Under the pieces are notes generated by a model that worked only from the letters and a program-made list of their open reading frames with translations, was not told where the DNA came from and searched no databases. A DNA stretch of 18,869 nt, from positions 1-18,869 of the forward strand of contig JAFAZM010000328.1 in assembly GCA_019239785.1 (NCBI GenBank), in the 5' to 3' direction. This DNA is from Sphingomonadaceae bacterium (GTDB lineage: Bacteria; Pseudomonadota; Alphaproteobacteria; Sphingomonadales; Sphingomonadaceae). The translations under genes and the position numbers were made by a program. Below, piece by piece: positions 7,023-14,666 of this stretch (position 1 is its first letter; each line of letters starts with the position of its first letter).

Positions 7023-7483
7023 CCAGTGCCGAAGCGACCCAGGTCGAGATGTTCACCGACGGCGCCTGCAAGGGCAATCCGGGACCGGGCGGCTGGGGCG
7101 TCATCATCCGTGCGGGCGCGCGTGAAAAGGAGCTGTCCGGCGGCGAGCCGCTGACCACCAACAACCGGATGGAGCTGCTCGCGGCGATCAATGGGTTGAA
7201 GGCGCTCACCCGCCCCTGCCGGGTCGCGCTCTACACCGACAGCAATTACGTCCGCGACGGCATCACCCGCTGGGTCCATGGCTGGCGGAAGAACGGCTGG
7301 AAGACGGCAGACCGGAAGCCGGTGAAGAATGCCGAACTCTGGCAGGCGCTCGTCGAGGCCTGCGCGCCGCACCGGATCGAATGGCATTGGGTGAAGGGCC
7401 ATAGCGGCCATCCGGAGAACGAGCGCGCCGACGCGCTCGCCTGCGCCGCAGCCATTCAGTTCGCGAAGCGCAGGGCCGAATAA
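7019..7483 (+). CDS. rnhA: Ribonuclease HI
   Basis: Degrades the RNA strand of RNA-DNA hybrids (R-loops, Okazaki primers). The product has 154 residues, close to the 155 of E. coli. The catalytic carboxylates D14 (FTDGACKGNPGPGGWG), E52 (NNRMELLA), D74 (LYTDSNYV) and D138 (NERADALA), with H128 (VKGHSGH), sit at a constant +4 offset from E. coli D10/E48/D70/D134/H124. The start is the GTG at 7019, overlapping the ispH stop as GTGA, so translation is probably coupled. The handle region KNGWKTADRKPVKN is present. The 3' end overlaps the convergent FAD-oxidoreductase gene by 28 bp. Confidence 0.97.
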   Translation: MTSAEATQVEMFTDGACKGNPGPGGWGVIIRAGAREKELSGGEPLTTNNRMELLAAINGLKALTRPCRVALYTDSNYVRDGITRWVHGWRKNGWKTADRKPVKNAELWQALVEACAPHRIEWHWVKGHSGHPENERADALACAAAIQFAKRRAE

Positions 7484-8526
7484 GGCGCCGGATCGAGTTC
7501 GGGCTCGCCGCCGAGCAGCAACGCGGCGCCGAGCGCCGCCGCCGCGGGGGCGGTCTGGATGCCGAAGCCGCCCTGCCCTGCGAACCAGAAGAAGCCCTCG
7601 GCCGCGCCGTCATAGCCGTAGACCGGCAGCCGGTCGGGCGCGAAGCTGCGCAGCCCCGCCCATTTGCGCTCGACCGCTTCGACCCGCCAGTCGACGACCC
7701 GCTCGAGCCGGTCGATCGCAAGCGCGACGTCGATCTCCTCGGGCGCGCAGTCGCAGGGCGGGCTCGGCGTCTCGTCATGCGGGCTGAGCCAGATCCGGCC
7801 CCCGCTCTCCGCCTTGACGTAGAAGAGCCCGGCGGCGTCGATGATCAGCGGCAGGTCGTCCGGTGCCGGCGGCGTGACGCGGAGCTGGGCGATGTTCCGG
7901 CGATAGGGCTGGATGCCGAGCGGCCGTACACCACAGGACGCAGCGACCTCATCCGCCCAGGCGCCGGCTGCGTCGACGATTATCTCGGCATCGAAGCTTC
8001 CGCCGGTCGTGTCGATCCGCCAGCGGCCGCCGGTGCGGGAGGCGCCCCGCAGCCGCGCGTCGGTGACCAGCCTGGCGCCGCTCGCCCCCGCCCGCCGCAG
8101 GTAGAAATCGTGCAGCCCGGCGACGTCGATGTCGGCGCAGCTCGGCTCGGCCAGCCCGAAATCGCGGCCCGGCTTCAGGCCCGGGATCGCCGCTTCGAGC
8201 GCCGCCCGTCCGAGCGGAGCGAAGCCCATACCGGGAAAGGCGGCAGCGAGCGCATCGAGACTTGAGCGGCTTGCCGCATCGGCGAGATGGATCGCGCCCC
8301 GCGGCTTCAGGAAGCCGTGCGCGCCGAGGAAGGGGCCGGAGCCGCTGGTCAGCGGCCGGATCAGCGGCCCGCCATAGCTTTCCGCCCAGAAGGCGGCGGA
8401 GCGGCCCGTCGAATGATAGCCGGGCCGGCTCTCCGCCTCGAGCAGGAGCACGTCGGCCGCCTCCCCGATCTCGGCGGCGAGGCTCGCGCCCGCCATGCCG
8501 GCGCCGACGATCGCGACCCGAATCAT
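7456..8526 (-). CDS. FAD-dependent oxidoreductase, D-arginine dehydrogenase (DauA)-like, DAO family
   Basis: The 356-residue flavoprotein has an N-terminal dinucleotide-binding motif VAIVGAGMAGAS (4-15) followed by PGYHSTGRSAAFW (35-47). The latter closely follows the corresponding stretch of Pseudomonas aeruginosa D-arginine dehydrogenase. Further matches to that enzyme are GVRPLGIQPYRRN, LFYVKAESGG, KWAGLRSFAPD and FFWFAGQGGFGIQT. These include counterparts of its active-site H48 (here H38) and of the tyrosine and arginines that hold the substrate. Oxidative deamination of an amino acid or amine with FAD is therefore likely; the exact substrate is unknown. The ATG at 8526 overlaps the upstream hydrolase stop as ATGA, so the longer open frame upstream, which lies inside that gene, is rejected. 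The gene converges on rnhA. Confidence 0.88.
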   Translation of the reverse strand: MIRVAIVGAGMAGASLAAEIGEAADVLLLEAESRPGYHSTGRSAAFWAESYGGPLIRPLTSGSGPFLGAHGFLKPRGAIHLADAASRSSLDALAAAFPGMGFAPLGRAALEAAIPGLKPGRDFGLAEPSCADIDVAGLHDFYLRRAGASGARLVTDARLRGASRTGGRWRIDTTGGSFDAEIIVDAAGAWADEVAASCGVRPLGIQPYRRNIAQLRVTPPAPDDLPLIIDAAGLFYVKAESGGRIWLSPHDETPSPPCDCAPEEIDVALAIDRLERVVDWRVEAVERKWAGLRSFAPDRLPVYGYDGAAEGFFWFAGQGGFGIQTAPAAAALGAALLLGGEPELDPAPYSALRFAN

Positions 8527-9455
8527 CGGACGTGCGCGTCCAGGAAGGTGTCGATCCGGGCGAAGGCGGCGAGGCGGATCGGATCGGCATCGCGCAATAT
8601 CTCGTGCGCGGCTTCGTCGAAGACCTCCAGCTCTGCGGCCGGCAGCAGCTTCGCCGCGCGCGCGATCTCCTTCAGGCTGACCAGCCGGTCGTGCGCCGCC
8701 GCGAGCAGCAGCACCGGCAGGGTGGCCCGCTTCAGCTTCCCGGGCGTGAAGGCGGCGGCGGCCGAGCGGAAGGCGGCGCGCATCCAGGCCCAGCTCGGCG
8801 CGCCGAGATTCCAGCCCGGCTCCTTCGCCCACCAATATTGCTCGTCCTCGTAGCGTTCGGACGAGCCGGTGAGGTTGCGCTGCCGTTGCGATCCGAAGGC
8901 ATGCGCGCCGGGCGGCGACCGCCACATCGGCCTCGGCCCGAGGCCGAGTCGGCACATCGTGCTGGCGATGGCGGGCGCGAGCCAGGCGGGGGTCGGCGCG
9001 CTGTTGACGTCGATCATCGGCGCCACCAGCACCGCCGCATCGAGCGCTGGCGCGCGCTCGACGAGCGTGCGCAGCAGCAGGTGGCCGCCCATCGAATGGC
9101 CGATCGCGACATGCGGCCCGGGCGTGTCCGCGCGCCAGTCCGCGAGCAGAGCGGCGAGATCGTCGACCAGCACATCGAAGCTCTCGAACGCGAAACCGGG
9201 GCCGATGGAGCCGCCCTGCCCGCGCCAGTCGAACGCGGCGACGTTCCAGCCCCGCCGATGCCAGTGATCGCCGGCCTCGAGATATTTCTCGATGAAGTCG
9301 CCGCGGCCGTTGGCGAAGAGCAGGCTGCCCCGCGCCTCGCCCGGCCCGCCATGCGGCCAGTCCATTCGCCTGAGCGCCCAGCCGTCGGGCGCCGTCCAGG
9401 TCCCGAACCGGGCGCCGGCGGGCCAGGACCGCCTTGGGTTCGCAGCTTCCTCCAT
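8523..9455 (-). CDS. Alpha/beta hydrolase, monoacylglycerol lipase/lysophospholipase-like (S33 family)
   Basis: The 310-residue product has a complete alpha/beta-hydrolase triad. The nucleophile is S121 in GHSMGGH, the acid is D256 in AAAHDRLVS and the histidine is H284 in DEAAHEIL. The oxyanion region FANGRGDFIEKY (47-58) and the FDWRGQGGS strand-turn match the Hydrolase_4 (serine aminopeptidase S33/PldB) group. That group acts on monoacylglycerols or lysophospholipids, but the substrate here is not determined. No signal peptide is seen, so a cytoplasmic location is likely. It overlaps the FAD oxidoreductase by ATGA, forming a two-gene unit. It is divergent from cpaA with only 48 bp between the starts. 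The ribosome-binding site (GGGGG) is close to the ATG and not ideal. Confidence 0.88.
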   Translation of the reverse strand: MEEAANPRRSWPAGARFGTWTAPDGWALRRMDWPHGGPGEARGSLLFANGRGDFIEKYLEAGDHWHRRGWNVAAFDWRGQGGSIGPGFAFESFDVLVDDLAALLADWRADTPGPHVAIGHSMGGHLLLRTLVERAPALDAAVLVAPMIDVNSAPTPAWLAPAIASTMCRLGLGPRPMWRSPPGAHAFGSQRQRNLTGSSERYEDEQYWWAKEPGWNLGAPSWAWMRAAFRSAAAAFTPGKLKRATLPVLLLAAAHDRLVSLKEIARAAKLLPAAELEVFDEAAHEILRDADPIRLAAFARIDTFLDAHVR

Positions 9456-9503
9456 CGCCCCCGGTTACGGTTTCGAAAGGAGCCGCGTCTAGAGCTTCGC
9501 GCC

Positions 9504-9974
9504 ATGGGAAGTGCGCTCGCCTGGATTTTGCTGGCCGTTCTGGCGGCCCTGCTGCTGGCCGCCTGCTGGTGCGACCTCAGGGCGCGCACCATTCCGAACG
9601 GGCTCAACCTCGCCGTCGCACTGCTTGCGGTCCCCTTCTGGTGGTCGCTCGGGCTTGCATTCTGGCCGGACGTCGCGCTGCACCTCGGCGTCGCCGCTCT
9701 GGTCTTCGCCCTGTTCGCGATCGCGTTCGCGCTGGGCGCGATGGGGGGCGGCGACGTCAAGCTGGTCGCTGCGATCGCGCTCTGGCTGCCTTACCAGTCG
9801 GTGCTTGCTTTGCTCTTCCTGATGTCGGTCGCCGGGGGCGCGCTGACGCTCTTCATGCTGATCCGCCACAAGCTCGCGCGGCGGACCGAACAGCTTGAAA
9901 TTCCTTACGGCCTTGCGATCGCCTTCGGCGGTTTGTGGCTGATTAGCGAACGGTTTCTTAACCAGTTTGGTTGA
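9504..9974 (+). CDS. cpaA: Tad pilus prepilin peptidase (A24 family)
   Basis: Inner-membrane aspartic protease that cleaves the leader of Flp-type prepilins. The product has 156 residues, the short form that lacks the N-methylation domain, as usual for CpaA/TadV. The two catalytic aspartates are D24 (CDLRARTIPN) and D84 (GAMGGGDVKL). About five hydrophobic segments are visible. The frame is open far upstream, but that part runs antisense through the hydrolase gene. The ATG at 9504 fits the family N-terminus. The best ribosome-binding site, AAAGGAG, lies over 20 bases away, so initiation may be weak or rely on AGAG at 9491. It is the first gene of the Tad cluster; cpaB follows after 50 bp. Confidence 0.93.
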   Translation: MGSALAWILLAVLAALLLAACWCDLRARTIPNGLNLAVALLAVPFWWSLGLAFWPDVALHLGVAALVFALFAIAFALGAMGGGDVKLVAAIALWLPYQSVLALLFLMSVAGGALTLFMLIRHKLARRTEQLEIPYGLAIAFGGLWLISERFLNQFG

Positions 9975-10024
9975 TGGATGGGCCTGAAACTCACTCAGTC
10001 CCGTGAGGGGAGGCGATAGTCGCC

Positions 10025-11050
10025 ATGGACGTCAAGAAAATCGTGCTGCTGGTGGGCGCGCTCCTGATCGCAGCCGTCACCGCCGTCATGGCGAAGAACA
10101 TGTTCTCCGGCGCGTCGGCGCCCGAAGCACAGGCGACCCCGGCCGTGCCCGCGGGCCCCGAAGTGCTCGTCGCCACCCGCACCCTGCCAGTCGGCACGAT
10201 CATCGACGCCGAGGCGTTCCGCTATCAGCCCTGGCCCCAAGGCCTCGTCCAGCCCGCTTATTACACGCGCGGCGAGGCCGGCGCCGATCCGCAGACCCTG
10301 ATCGGCACCGTCGTCCGCAACGAGATCACCGCCGGCCAGCCGCTCACCCAGGGCGCGCTCGTCCGCCCCGGCGAGCGCGGCTTCCTCGCCGCGGCGCTCG
10401 GCCCGGGCATGCGCGCCGTCACCGTCGGCGTTTCCGCGACCAGCGGCGTCGCCGGCTTCGTCTTCCCGGGCGACCGGGTCGACCTCGTCCTCACCCAGGA
10501 GGTGCAGGGCGGCGGCGAGGGACCGCCGCTGCGCGCCTCCGAGACCATCGTCCGCAACATCCGCGTGCTTGCCGTCGACCAGCGCCTCAATGCGCGCGAC
10601 GAGGCCGGCAACCAGGTCGCGCAGACCGTCGCCACGGTGACGTTCGAGGCGACCCCCAAGATCGCCGAGAAGATCGCGGTCGCGCAGACGATCGGCCAGC
10701 TCTCGCTGTCGCTGCGCTCGATCGCCGACAACCAGGCCGAGCTGGAGCGCGCCATCGCCGCCGGCGAGGTGACGGTCCCGCACAACGGCGATCCGCGGGC
10801 CGAGCGGCAGCTGCTGCTGCAGGTCTCCAGCCTGCCCAACGACACCAACACGACCTACACGGTCGGCGCCGACGTCTCGCGCTTCCAGCGCGCGACCGTG
10901 CCCGGCCGCGGGCGGGGAGAAGGCGGTAACGCCGCGCCCGTCCAGCACGTCGCGGTCGCCCCACGCATGGCTTCGGACCAGCCCGTCGGCCCCGTCGTCC
11001 GCGTCGCCCGCGGCAACAACGTCACGCTCGTTCCGGTGGGAGCCCATTGA
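10025..11050 (+). CDS. cpaB: Flp pilus assembly protein CpaB (RcpC family)
   Basis: Periplasmic, inner-membrane-anchored component of the Tad secretion apparatus, thought to act with the secretin. The product has 341 residues. One membrane segment lies at about 5-23, then an Ala/Pro linker, then a SAF-like domain at about 45-112 (VLVATRTLPVGTIIDAEAF ... TAGQPLTQGALV). The RcpC/CpaB domain is at about 125-250 (MRAVTVGVSATSGVAGFVFPGDRVDLV). The tail is low-complexity. The start ATG at 10025 follows a strong GAGGGGAGG. The 11 bases between that site and the ATG fall mostly within a small stem (GGCGA-TAG-TCGCC, 10012-10024). One base separates its stop from the cpaC start. Confidence 0.95.
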   Translation: MDVKKIVLLVGALLIAAVTAVMAKNMFSGASAPEAQATPAVPAGPEVLVATRTLPVGTIIDAEAFRYQPWPQGLVQPAYYTRGEAGADPQTLIGTVVRNEITAGQPLTQGALVRPGERGFLAAALGPGMRAVTVGVSATSGVAGFVFPGDRVDLVLTQEVQGGGEGPPLRASETIVRNIRVLAVDQRLNARDEAGNQVAQTVATVTFEATPKIAEKIAVAQTIGQLSLSLRSIADNQAELERAIAAGEVTVPHNGDPRAERQLLLQVSSLPNDTNTTYTVGADVSRFQRATVPGRGRGEGGNAAPVQHVAVAPRMASDQPVGPVVRVARGNNVTLVPVGAH

Positions 11051-11051
11051 G

Positions 11052-12647
11052 ATGATCAGCAGCAAAATGAAGCGCGCCGCGCTCGGCACCGCGATCGCGG
11101 CGGCGCTGGCGGTCGGCCTGGCGGCCTCCGCCTCCGCGCCCGCCGTCGCCCAGCCCGCGGTCGCCCCGGCGAACGACGTGACCCTGTCCGTCGGCACCGG
11201 CCGGATGGTGCGCCTCAGCGGCACCATGTCCGACCTGTTCGTCGCCAATCCGGAGATCGCCGACGTCCAGGTGCGCTCGCCCAGCCAGATCTACATCTTC
11301 GGCAAGACGGCGGGTACGACCACGGTCTATGCGACCGACGCCGGCGGCCGCGTCGTCTATTCGGCGACGGTCCGGGTCGGCCAGAATCTCGGTTCGGTCG
11401 GACAGATGCTGTCGCTCGCCATGCCCGAGGCCAATATCGTCGCGACGCCGATGAACGGGATGGTGCTGCTGACCGGCACCGTCGCCCAGCCCGACGACGC
11501 CGCCGAGGCCGAGCGCCTCGTCCAGGCCTTCGTCGGCGAGAACACCCAGGTGGTGAGCCGCCTGCGCACGGCGACGCCGCAGCAGGTCATGCTCCAGGTC
11601 CGCATCGCCGAGGTGAGCCGCACCCTGCTGCGCGAGATCGGCACGAACCTGCTCAGCCGGGATTCCACCGGCGGCTTCCTGTTCGGCATCGGCCGCGGCA
11701 ACCCCGGCACGATCAACGTGACCGCCGGCACGCCGAATCCGGTCACCGGCGTGGCGCCGCAGACCTATACCGGCGTCACCTTCAACAATTCCCCGACCGC
11801 GACGACGCTCGGCGCCGCCGGCCGCCTGTTCGGCCTCAACCTGCTCGGCACGATGGACCTCGGCGAGACCACCGGCCTCGTCCACACCCTCGCCGAGCCG
11901 ACGCTCGTTGCGCTCTCGGGGGAAACCTCCTCCTTCCTGGCCGGCGGCGAGTTCCCGATCCCGGTCGCGCAGCAGCTCAACCAGGTCACGATCGAGTATA
12001 AGCAATATGGCGTCGGGCTCGCTTTCTCGCCGATCGTGCTCGAGGACGGCCGCATCCAGATGCGGGTCCGCCCGGAAGTGTCGCAGCTGTCCGACGCGGG
12101 CAGCATCCGCCTGAACGGCTTCACCGTGCCGAGCCTCACCGTGCGCCGCGCGGAGACGACGGTCGAGCTCGGCTCCGGCCAGAGCTTCATGATCGCCGGC
12201 CTGCTGCAGAACAACAACAGCAACTCGATCAACCGCGCGCCCTTCCTCGGCAACATCCCGATCCTCGGCGCCCTGTTCCGCTCGACGCGCTACCAGCGCG
12301 AGGAAACCGAACTGGTGATCGTCGTGACGCCCTATCTGGTCCGCCCGGTCTCGAACCCGAACCAGATCGCGCTGCCGACCGACGGCTACCGCAACCCGGA
12401 CGAGGCGCAGCGCCTGCTGATCGGCCAGGACAATGCCGGCCGCAGCGGCGAGCAGCGCCCCGGCCCGGACGTTGCCCCGGCCCGCACCGTCGCGCCCGGC
12501 ATCGGCACGGTCGGCGAGGCCACCCCCGCCGGCCCGGCCCGCCCCCCGGCGCCGGCTCCGGCCCGCGAGGTCAGCGCCGCCGCCGCGCCGCCGCCGTCGC
12601 AGCCGCGCGCAAGCGCGAGCTCGGCCCAGCCCGGCTTCAACTTCTGA
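11052..12647 (+). CDS. cpaC: Tad pilus outer-membrane secretin
   Basis: Forms the outer-membrane pore for the Flp pilus (CpaC/RcpA). The product has 531 residues. A signal peptide probably ends after A33 (SAPAVA/QP). The pilus N-terminal domain at about 41-110 (VGTGRMVRLSG ... YIFGKTAGTTTVYATD) is followed by a BON-like region at about 115-175 and the secretin domain at about 255-430 (LVALSGETSSFLAGGEFPIPV ... VTPYLVRPV). The C-terminal 65 residues are Pro/Ala-rich and probably disordered. The ATG at 11052 has GGGAG nine bases upstream. A second ATG five codons later would also leave a good signal peptide. The gene is tightly packed between cpaB and cpaD. Confidence 0.95.
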   Translation: MISSKMKRAALGTAIAAALAVGLAASASAPAVAQPAVAPANDVTLSVGTGRMVRLSGTMSDLFVANPEIADVQVRSPSQIYIFGKTAGTTTVYATDAGGRVVYSATVRVGQNLGSVGQMLSLAMPEANIVATPMNGMVLLTGTVAQPDDAAEAERLVQAFVGENTQVVSRLRTATPQQVMLQVRIAEVSRTLLREIGTNLLSRDSTGGFLFGIGRGNPGTINVTAGTPNPVTGVAPQTYTGVTFNNSPTATTLGAAGRLFGLNLLGTMDLGETTGLVHTLAEPTLVALSGETSSFLAGGEFPIPVAQQLNQVTIEYKQYGVGLAFSPIVLEDGRIQMRVRPEVSQLSDAGSIRLNGFTVPSLTVRRAETTVELGSGQSFMIAGLLQNNNSNSINRAPFLGNIPILGALFRSTRYQREETELVIVVTPYLVRPVSNPNQIALPTDGYRNPDEAQRLLIGQDNAGRSGEQRPGPDVAPARTVAPGIGTVGEATPAGPARPPAPAPAREVSAAAAPPPSQPRASASSAQPGFNF

Positions 12648-12676
12648 TGCGCGCCCGCGAAAGAAAGGACAGGATC

Positions 12677-13336
12677 ATGTCTCGCCCGATCAAACTCGCC
12701 GCGGCCGCCATGCTCGGTCTCGCCGTCGCCGGCTGCTCCGCCCAGCCGCGTGTCCTGTCGCCGGCGAACAATTACAGCCTCTATTCGCTGCACCAGCCGG
12801 TCGTCGAGCATACCAATTTCGTGTTCGACGTCGCCTCCCGCGAGGACGGCTTGCCGCCGGCCGAACAGGGCCGGCTCGGCGCCTGGTTCGATTCGATCGG
12901 CCTCGCTTATGGCGATCATGTCACCATCGACGGATCGGCCGGCACCAGCGAGGCGGCCCGCCGCGACATCGCCAAGGTCGCCGGCGAGCATGGCCTGCTC
13001 GTCGCCGACGACGGCGCGCCGATGACCGAGGGCGCGGTCGCACCCGGTTACGTCCGCATCGTCGCCGCCCGCGCCACCGCGAGCGTGCCGCACTGCCCGC
13101 AATGGTCCGACCCGGGCATCGAGTCGCCGGTTCGGACCGGCTCGAATTACGGCTGCGCGACCAACTCCAACATCGCCGCGATGATCGCCAATCCGGACGA
13201 CCTGGTCCACGGCCGCGAGGCCTCGGCCCTCGGCGCCGCGATCACCGCCGGCCGCGCGGTCCGCGTCTATCGCGAGAGCCGGCCGACCGGCGCGCAGCCG
13301 CTGCCGTCCAACTCCACCACCAATACGGGGCATTAA
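12677..13336 (+). CDS. cpaD: Tad pilus assembly lipoprotein CpaD
   Basis: Lipoprotein that supports assembly of the CpaC secretin in the outer membrane. The product has 219 residues. It begins MSRPIKLAAAAMLGLAVAGC with lipobox AVAGC and lipidated cysteine 20. The CpaD family regions YSLHQPVVEHTNFVFDV and HCPQWSDPGIESPVRTGSNYGCATNSNIAAMIANPDDLV are clear. An in-frame ATG at 12647 overlapping the cpaC stop is possible. The ATG at 12677 has AAAGGA seven bases upstream and puts the signal peptide at the true N-terminus, so it is preferred. The cpaE start follows after 4 bp. Confidence 0.94.
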   Translation: MSRPIKLAAAAMLGLAVAGCSAQPRVLSPANNYSLYSLHQPVVEHTNFVFDVASREDGLPPAEQGRLGAWFDSIGLAYGDHVTIDGSAGTSEAARRDIAKVAGEHGLLVADDGAPMTEGAVAPGYVRIVAARATASVPHCPQWSDPGIESPVRTGSNYGCATNSNIAAMIANPDDLVHGREASALGAAITAGRAVRVYRESRPTGAQPLPSNSTTNTGH

Positions 13337-13340
13337 GCTC

Positions 13341-14630
13341 ATGAACGCGCCCTTCCACGCCTCCCGCGCCGGCTCGCTCCGCGACCCTTTCCAGGCCTTC
13401 GTCACCGACGAAGAGACCGCCGAGATGCTTCGGCCGATCGCGGTCGAGCATGGCTGGTCGCCCGAGAAGGTGAACAAGGGCGGCCTCAGGAACGCGGTGC
13501 AGACCCTGTCCGTCGCGGCGAGCCCGTCGATCCTGTTCGTCGATCTTTCGGAGAGCGGCGACCCGCTGAACGACATCAATGCGCTCGCCGAGGTCTGCGA
13601 GCCGGGCACGGTGGTGATCGCCGCCGGCCAGGTCAACGACGTCCGCCTCTACCGCGACCTCGTTGCCTCGGGCATCCAGGACTATCTGCTGAAGCCCTTC
13701 TCTCCCGACCAGCTGCGCGACGCCTTCGCCAATGCCCAGATGACTATCTCGGGCCCGCGCCTGGTCGAGAACGGCAACGAGAAGCCCAACGTCATGGCCG
13801 CCATCATCGGCGTGCGCGGCGGCGTCGGCGCCTCCACGATTGCCACCTCGCTCGCCTGGCTGATGGGCGACAAGGCCGGGCGTTCGACCGCCTTGCTGGA
13901 CCTCGACGTCCATTTCGGCACCGGCGCGCTCGCGCTCGACCTCGAGCCGGGCCGCGGTCTCACCGACGCGATCGAGAATCCGAGCCGCATCGACGGCCTG
14001 TTCATCGAGCGCGCGATGGTCCGCGCCAACGACAAGCTCTGCGTCCTCTCGGCCGAGGCGCCGATCAACCAGTCGATGCTGACCGACGGCTCCGCTTTCT
14101 ATCAGCTCCAGGAGGAGATCCGGCACGCCTTTGAAGGCACAGTGATCGACCTGCCGCGCAGCATGATGGTGCATTATCCGCACCTCCTCAACGACGCCCA
14201 TGTCGTGATCGTGGTGAGCGAGTTCACCCTGGCCGGCACCCGCGATGCGATCCGCATCCTGTCCTGGCTCAAGGCGAACGCGCCGCAGGCCCGGGTGATC
14301 GTCGTCGCCAACCGGGTCCAGGCCGCCGTCCAGGAGGTCAGCCGCAAGGATTTCGAGCATTCGATCGAGCGCAAGGTCGACGTCTGCCTGCCCTTCGATG
14401 CGAAGACCGCCGCGCAGGCCGCCAAGCTCGGCCAGCCGCTCGCCAAGGTGACGAAGTCCGCCAAGCTGTCGCAGCCGCTGAACCAGCTGCTCACGCTCAC
14501 CGTCGAGCATGGCGCGGCCGAGAGCGACGACAAGGCGAAGCCGACCGCAGGCGGCTCGCTGCTCGGCAAGCTCGGCAGCTTCAAGTCGCTCGTCGGCAAG
14601 AAGCCAAAGGAGGCGTCCGCCGCGGCCTGA
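13341..14630 (+). CDS. cpaE: Tad pilus localisation ATPase CpaE/TadZ
   Basis: MinD/ParA-superfamily protein that positions the Tad machine at the pole. The product has 429 residues. The N-terminal receiver-like domain (about 18-135) keeps D68 (ILFVDLS) and the receiver lysine K118 (YLLKPFS). The ATPase domain (about 150-400) has an atypical Walker A, GVRGGVGAST (157-166), in which both usual ParA lysines are replaced (R159, A164). A substituted Walker lysine is common in TadZ/CpaE and does not suggest decay. LLDLDVHFGTGALAL follows at 185-199. The C-terminus is Lys/Ala/Ser-rich. The ribosome-binding site is weak, so coupling to cpaD four bases upstream is likely. The next gene is tadB, not cpaF. 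Confidence 0.94.
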   Translation: MNAPFHASRAGSLRDPFQAFVTDEETAEMLRPIAVEHGWSPEKVNKGGLRNAVQTLSVAASPSILFVDLSESGDPLNDINALAEVCEPGTVVIAAGQVNDVRLYRDLVASGIQDYLLKPFSPDQLRDAFANAQMTISGPRLVENGNEKPNVMAAIIGVRGGVGASTIATSLAWLMGDKAGRSTALLDLDVHFGTGALALDLEPGRGLTDAIENPSRIDGLFIERAMVRANDKLCVLSAEAPINQSMLTDGSAFYQLQEEIRHAFEGTVIDLPRSMMVHYPHLLNDAHVVIVVSEFTLAGTRDAIRILSWLKANAPQARVIVVANRVQAAVQEVSRKDFEHSIERKVDVCLPFDAKTAAQAAKLGQPLAKVTKSAKLSQPLNQLLTLTVEHGAAESDDKAKPTAGGSLLGKLGSFKSLVGKKPKEASAAA

Positions 14631-14666
14631 CCGCCGTAGAGCCGGCCGACGAGACGAGGAGGCGAG

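Noticed and set aside
9995..11248. 417-codon minus-strand open frame opposite cpaB
   Set aside because: GC-skew shadow; the plus-strand CpaB has clear membrane, SAF-like and RcpC features.
12647..12676. Upstream ATG of cpaD overlapping the cpaC stop
   Set aside because: It would put ten charged residues before the lipoprotein signal; the ATG at 12677 has a well-spaced AAAGGA.
13809..13838. Loss of the Walker A lysines in CpaE as a sign of a pseudogene
   Set aside because: TadZ/CpaE proteins commonly have an atypical Walker A, and the rest of the frame is intact.
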